This document shows, piece after piece, positions 60,094 to 64,000 of a stretch of 64,000 bases of DNA; position 1 is the first letter of the stretch; every line of letters starts with the position of its first letter. The position numbers and the translations under genes are program-made. Source of the stretch: Rufibacter psychrotolerans (GTDB lineage Bacteria > Bacteroidota > Bacteroidia > Cytophagales > Hymenobacteraceae); NCBI RefSeq assembly GCF_016924645.1, contig NZ_JAFFJV010000015.1, positions 62,001 to 126,000 on the forward strand, given 5' to 3'. The notes below the pieces were generated by a model. The model was not told the origin of the DNA. It saw only the letters and a list, made by a program, of their open reading frames with translations, and did no database searches.

Positions 60094-63000
60094 ATGAACA
60101 TGAGAGACTATTTACCCTACAGGGTAATCCTTCTTCAACTTTGCGCCTGGGTGTTTGCGCCCCTGGTTGCCTGGGCCCAATTGCCATCCCTGCCATCTGG
60201 TTCTCCCTCGTACACGGTGCTGCTGGCCGGCCGGTGGTCGCCGGGTCAAACTGCGGCGGCTCCCCTGCCGCTGTTGCAAGCCCAGTTGCAGCAATCCGGC
60301 GAGAAAAGCGCCCTGGTGCTCATCGGGAATCCTTTTCAGCCGGCTACCCTGCCGGCTGTATCGGCGGCCAACCGCAAAGAACTGGAGGCGCAGCTGCAGC
60401 GGCAACTCAACTACCTGCAAGGCTACCAAGGCAAGATCATCTTAATGCCCGGCGAGCATGACGCCAAGGGCCGCGTGGTACAGGAAGTGAAGAACCAGGA
60501 ACGGTTTATTGCGCAGTACCTTAATAACGAGAAGCTGGTCTTGCCCGAGAACCACTGCCCCGGCCCCTCTGAGGTGGCCCTCACCGATGACGTGCACCTG
60601 CTCCTGCTAGACACCCAGTGGCTGCTGCCCAACCGCCGCATAGACGAGGAAGAGGAACAGCGCGGCTGCCCCACTACCGGCGGCACCGCCACCCTGGCCG
60701 CCCTGGACGACGTGCTGCGCAGCAACGAGGAGAAGAACCTGCTGGTGGTCATGAGCATCTCGCCCCAGATGAAGAACCTGGAGTACCGCCTCATGCACCG
60801 CCAGCTGGCCCAGATGTACACCCAGCACAAGGGCCTGGTACACGCTGAGGGCAACTCGGCCGCCCTGGCGCACCAGACCAAGGACAGCGTCCACTTTGTT
60901 TCGGCGGGCTTGGGCGCTGACAGCCGGAAAATTTCCAAAGACGCCACGGCGCACTTCTCGCAGGCCAGCGCCGGGTTTGCCAAGCTGCTGTATTTCCCCA
61001 ACGGCGAAACCTGGCTGGAGATCTGGACCGCCCCAGACGCCCAAAGCGCCCAGGGCCAGGTGGCGCACCGGGCGCTGCTCTCGCGCAAGCTCACCCAGCA
61101 ACAGCTAGAGGCGCAGATCAAACGCATGAACCTGAACTTCGCGGGGCAAAAGGCCAGCCTGCCGGCCAGCCTGGTGTACAAGGGCAGCGGCTTCAGAGAG
61201 TGGCTGCTGGGCGAAAACTACCGCCCCGAGTGGCAAACCCCCGTTACCCTGCCGGTCTTTGACATTGGTTCCCAGAAAGGCGGCCTGAAGGTGGTGCAGC
61301 GCGGCGGCGGCTTTCAGACCGTGTCCCTGCGCCTGGAAGACAGCACCGGCCGCCAGTACGTGCTGCGCTCCGTGGAGAAATACCCCGACGCGGCCCTGCC
61401 CCGCATCTTGCGCCAGACCATTGCCGCCGACGTGGTGAAAGACCAGATCTCGGCCTCGCACCCGTATGGCGCGCTGGTGGTGCCAAGGCTGGCCAGCGCC
61501 GTGGGCGTGTACCACACCAACCCGCAGTACTTTGCCATTCCGGAGGATCCGCGGTTTGGGAAGTACCTCAAGGGCTTTGCCAACACCATTGGCCTGTTTG
61601 AGGAACGTCCCGACGAAGACATGTCTGACCTGGCCAGCTTCGGGAATTCTGAGAACGTGGTGGGCACCGACAAAGTCCTGGAAAACACCCTGGAAGACCA
61701 GAACGACGAGGTGGACCAGCGCAGCCTGCTCCGAGCCCGCCTCCTGGACTTCTTCATTGCCGACTGGGACCGCCACGACGACCAGTGGCGCTGGGCCGAG
61801 TTCAAGAAAGAAGGCAAGGGCAAGCTCTACAAACCCGTACCGCGCGACCGTGACCAGGCTTTCTTCGTGAACCAAGGGGTGATCCCCAACATTGCCAGCC
61901 GCCGCTGGATCCTGCCCAAGGTGCAGGGGTTTGACGAGAGCCTGCGCGACATCAAGGGCTTCAACTTCAACAACCGCTACTTTGACCGCTACTTTCTCAC
62001 CAAACTGGAACGCGCTGACTGGGTGGCCATGGCCGATTCTGTGCGCGCCGCCCTCACCGACGAGGCTATTGACGAGGCCGTCCGTGCTTTGCCGCCAGAG
62101 GTGTACAGGATCTCCGGTGAGCGCCTGGCCAACACCCTCAAAGCCCGCCGGGCCTACATCCGCCGCGACGCCGAGGACTACTATGAGTTCCTGGCCCAGA
62201 AAGTAGACGTGGTGGGCACTGATCTGGAGGAACAGTTTGAGGTAAGACGCGAGCCCGGCGGCTCTACCCTGGTCACCATCTACAAGAAAGGGAGCACCGC
62301 CCCCGAGGACGAGCTGTACCGTCGCCGCTTCCAGCCCGATGAGACCCGCGAGATCAGGCTGTACGGCCTGGGCGGCGCCGATGCGTTCAACGTGCAGGGC
62401 CAGGCCTCAGACGGAATAAGGGTACGCATCATTGGAGGCGACGGCCAGGACGCTATCACAGACAGCTCCAGCGTGGTGGGCCTGCGCCGCCTGACCTACG
62501 TGTACGATGCCCCTAACGGCACCCAACTGCAGTTGGGCCCTGAGGCCCGCAACCTTACCCGTAAACGGCCCACGCCGGTGTATGACCGCCGCAGCTTTAG
62601 GTACAACTACCTCGGCCCGCTGGCCTCCATTAATTATAACCGCGACGATGGCTTTATCCTGGGCGGCGGGGTGCTGCTCAAAACCCAGGGCTTCCAGAAA
62701 GAGCCGTATGGCATGATGCAGCGCCTGGAAGCCAGCTATGCGTTTCAGACCAAGTCGTTCATGGTAGACTACGGGGCCCATTTCCCGCAGCTGAGGCTAG
62801 GCCTTGACCTGAAGGTGAACGTGAACTGGAAAAGCCCGGGCTTCTCGCAGAACTTCTTTGGGTTGGGCAACGAGACCGCCTACAACCCAGACATAGACAT
62901 TGAGTATTACCGGTTCCGGTCTGCCCAGTTCTACGCCAACGTCTTGGCCGGCCGCAAGCTGAGCCAGTACGAGACCATCTTCGTGGGTCCGGCTTACCAG

Positions 63001-63654
63001 ACCGTGAACGTGGAGCGTACGCCGGGCCGGTTCCTGCCCGAGCAGCTGACCACCTCAGACCGGCTGGCCGGCTACTATGAACCGCATGCCTACGCCGGGG
63101 CCCGCATAGAATACGTGCTAGACTCCCGTGACCTGGCGGCCCTGCCGGCCAAGGGGGTGTACTGGCAAGTAGCCGCCGACCTGCTCAAGGGCACTAACCG
63201 CCACTCGGCAGACGTGGCGCGGGTGCACTCGCAGTTCGCCCTCTACCAGACCCTGCGCATTCCGCTGAAGCTGACCCTGGCTACCCGCTTTGGCGGCGGC
63301 CACACCTTTGGCGATGACTTTGAGTTCTTCCAGGCGCAAACCCTGGACGGCCCCACCATGCTGCGGGGCTACCGCCGCAACCGCTTCAGCGGGCAAAGCA
63401 CCCTCTACAACAACACGGAGGCCCGCCTGCGCCTGTTCAGCTTCACTACCTACCTGTTCCCTGCCTCCATCGGGGTCTTCGGGTTCCATGACATTGGCCG
63501 CGTGTGGATGGAAGGCGAAAACTCCAAAAAATGGCACCGAAGCCACGGCGGCGGCATCTGGCTCTCGCCCCTGAACCAGGTGGTCCTCTCAGTGGGCTTT
63601 GCCGCCTCACAGGAAGAAAACCAGTTCCTGCTCCGGGGCGGTTTCCAGTTCTAA
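60094..63654 (+). CDS. degenerate phosphoesterase + kinase-like module + Omp85 barrel fusion
   Basis: 1186 residues. Signal peptide to about residue 28 (VAWAQ); ATG 60100 is an alternative start. Residues about 38-310 have a calcineurin-like phosphoesterase layout, but key sites are altered: GNPFQP where GDNxY is usual, PGEHD for PGNHD, and no GHxH motif. Residues about 365-800 match the 54887 protein: GGGFQTVSLRL (404-414), YVLRSVEK (422-429), LLDFFIADWDRHDDQW (550-565, D559), DRDQAF (585-590). Residues about 830-1186 form an Omp85/BamA-type barrel with the lid motif LRGYRRNRFSG and terminal Phe. It sits in the outer membrane; role unknown. Confidence 0.8.
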   Translation: MNMRDYLPYRVILLQLCAWVFAPLVAWAQLPSLPSGSPSYTVLLAGRWSPGQTAAAPLPLLQAQLQQSGEKSALVLIGNPFQPATLPAVSAANRKELEAQLQRQLNYLQGYQGKIILMPGEHDAKGRVVQEVKNQERFIAQYLNNEKLVLPENHCPGPSEVALTDDVHLLLLDTQWLLPNRRIDEEEEQRGCPTTGGTATLAALDDVLRSNEEKNLLVVMSISPQMKNLEYRLMHRQLAQMYTQHKGLVHAEGNSAALAHQTKDSVHFVSAGLGADSRKISKDATAHFSQASAGFAKLLYFPNGETWLEIWTAPDAQSAQGQVAHRALLSRKLTQQQLEAQIKRMNLNFAGQKASLPASLVYKGSGFREWLLGENYRPEWQTPVTLPVFDIGSQKGGLKVVQRGGGFQTVSLRLEDSTGRQYVLRSVEKYPDAALPRILRQTIAADVVKDQISASHPYGALVVPRLASAVGVYHTNPQYFAIPEDPRFGKYLKGFANTIGLFEERPDEDMSDLASFGNSENVVGTDKVLENTLEDQNDEVDQRSLLRARLLDFFIADWDRHDDQWRWAEFKKEGKGKLYKPVPRDRDQAFFVNQGVIPNIASRRWILPKVQGFDESLRDIKGFNFNNRYFDRYFLTKLERADWVAMADSVRAALTDEAIDEAVRALPPEVYRISGERLANTLKARRAYIRRDAEDYYEFLAQKVDVVGTDLEEQFEVRREPGGSTLVTIYKKGSTAPEDELYRRRFQPDETREIRLYGLGGADAFNVQGQASDGIRVRIIGGDGQDAITDSSSVVGLRRLTYVYDAPNGTQLQLGPEARNLTRKRPTPVYDRRSFRYNYLGPLASINYNRDDGFILGGGVLLKTQGFQKEPYGMMQRLEASYAFQTKSFMVDYGAHFPQLRLGLDLKVNVNWKSPGFSQNFFGLGNETAYNPDIDIEYYRFRSAQFYANVLAGRKLSQYETIFVGPAYQTVNVERTPGRFLPEQLTTSDRLAGYYEPHAYAGARIEYVLDSRDLAALPAKGVYWQVAADLLKGTNRHSADVARVHSQFALYQTLRIPLKLTLATRFGGGHTFGDDFEFFQAQTLDGPTMLRGYRRNRFSGQSTLYNNTEARLRLFSFTTYLFPASIGVFGFHDIGRVWMEGENSKKWHRSHGGGIWLSPLNQVVLSVGFAASQEENQFLLRGGFQF

Positions 63655-63669
63655 CCCGTAGGACCCATA

Positions 63670-63711
63670 AAAACAGAAAGGGCTGGCCATATGGCCAGCC
63701 CTTTCTGTTTT
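63670..63711. terminator. bidirectional intrinsic terminator
   Basis: Perfect 42-bp palindrome: arms start AAAACAGAAAGGGCTGGCC (21 bp each) with no loop, flanked by T-runs on both strands. It lies between convergent stops at 63654 and 63745. Confidence 0.92.
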
Positions 63712-63742
63712 GAGGCTTTTTTTGGTAAAAGACCCTTAAAAC
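63707..63742. repeat. 36-bp dispersed palindrome, copy 26
   Basis: Its GTTTT is the end of the preceding terminator; its right end lies 2 nt from the stop of the next gene. Outer arms GTTTTGAGG and CCTTAAAAC. Confidence 0.75.
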
Positions 63743-63744
63743 GC

Positions 63745-63975
63745 TTAGTTCAGGAAAATAGAGAACAGCTCAAACCGGTTAGAGGAAAAGCTCCAGTGCG
63801 AGGGTGATGGATGAATCTCCTCGCCGGTGGCATCAATAATGGTCACCGCCATTCCTTCTTCCTGGTTGAGGGGCTCAGTGAAATGTTTCACCGTGTACAC
63901 GTGCCCTTCCTCAATCCACTCTTCTGGCTCAAAGTTGGGGAGGGTGGCATCAATACACTTGGCGTAAACCGCCAT
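63745..63975 (-). CDS. small conserved cytoplasmic protein, unknown function
   Basis: 76 residues from the ATG at 63975 (a TTG 7 codons upstream is also in frame and close to the window edge). Starts MAVYAKCIDATLPNFEPEEWIEEGHVYTV (in parts) and ends FSSNRFELFSIFLN; compact, mixed alpha/beta, with an SH3-like strand pattern around VYTVKHFTEPL. No signal peptide. I recognise the sequence type as conserved in related genomes but know no function. Confidence 0.7.
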   Translation of the reverse strand: MAVYAKCIDATLPNFEPEEWIEEGHVYTVKHFTEPLNQEEGMAVTIIDATGEEIHPSPSHWSFSSNRFELFSIFLN

Positions 63976-64000
63976 ATAGCTAGGTGGATAGATCAAATTT

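Noticed and set aside
6690-63742. CRISPR array suggested by 36-bp repeat length
   Set aside because: Copies are isolated, kilobases apart, diverged from one another, with no regular spacers and no cas genes.
1-64000. Prophage, integrative element or IS element
   Set aside because: No integrase, transposase, portal, capsid or conjugation gene was seen; the only mobile-like units are the small inverted-repeat elements.
1-64000. tRNA, rRNA, tmRNA or RNase P genes
   Set aside because: I looked in the gaps for T-loop GGTTCGAATCC-like and RNase P core motifs and found none; a covariance search would be decisive.

Overview
The window looks like chromosomal DNA from a gliding-type member of the Bacteroidota, most likely the Hymenobacteraceae (Rufibacter, Pontibacter or Hymenobacter-like). 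The evidence is a mutY-ssb-gldE-gldD block, a SusC/SusD pair, two secreted proteins with type IX secretion sorting domains, and a 29-residue basic ribosomal-type protein typical of the phylum. Genes lack Shine-Dalgarno leaders, and several carry the Bacteroidota -7 box TACCTTTG upstream. The genus is an inference; no rRNA or tRNA gene is present to test it. No transposase, integrase or phage gene was seen.

Layout. 1-9.2 kb: ribonuclease G (cut by the window edge), the mS38/bS22-like protein, a TPR protein, HU, mutY, ssb, gldE, gldD, recG. 9.2-16.5 kb: secreted proteins of unknown role and a susC-susD-lipoprotein operon read on the minus strand. 16.9-26.2 kb: a fatty-acid beta-oxidation block on the minus strand, fadD, marR, fadN, fadA, fadE, with the same fadN-fadA-fadE order as Bacillus subtilis. 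Both gaps inside fadN-fadA-fadE hold a small inverted-repeat-bounded cassette, one encoding a GIY-YIG protein and one an S23-type four-helix-bundle protein. 26.3-34 kb: an arginase-fold protein with lost metal ligands, a repeat-rich gap, a cytochrome b5-like protein, a murK-like/murQ peptidoglycan-recycling pair, three tiny acidic lipoproteins, and the GTPases Der and Era. 34-47.5 kb: an NHL-repeat secreted protein, ferrochelatase, a LOG-family protein, prolyl-tRNA synthetase, a lipoprotein plus FadL-like porin, and a 1282-residue secreted protein. 47.6-53.9 kb: sucA, sucB and lpd, the complete 2-oxoglutarate dehydrogenase complex. 54.2-64 kb: a DsbA-like protein, two paralogues sharing a module with atypical-kinase-like motifs (one fused to a degenerate phosphoesterase and an Omp85 barrel), a diheme cytochrome c, an orphan Vsr nuclease and small unknowns.

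The most striking unexplained structure is a family of 36-bp imperfect palindromes (arm GTTTTxGGxCTGTTTTCC followed by its reverse complement). I count 26 copies in 64 kb, every one intergenic; 11 lie within 15 nt downstream of a stop codon, and several share their T-run with a GC-rich terminator hairpin. There are also five families of longer inverted repeats: the GTCATNCTGAAAG ends (GIY-YIG cassette plus a 139-bp gene-less element), the GTATCA arms (four-helix-bundle cassette plus a 71-bp gene-less copy), the AATGTGCT octamers, a 138-bp element with CCCCTCC ends, and a 174-bp element with AAAACGTAGC ends. The pairing of a small-protein cassette with a gene-less copy, seen twice with unrelated proteins and unrelated ends, is the best candidate here for an undescribed class of minimal mobile elements.
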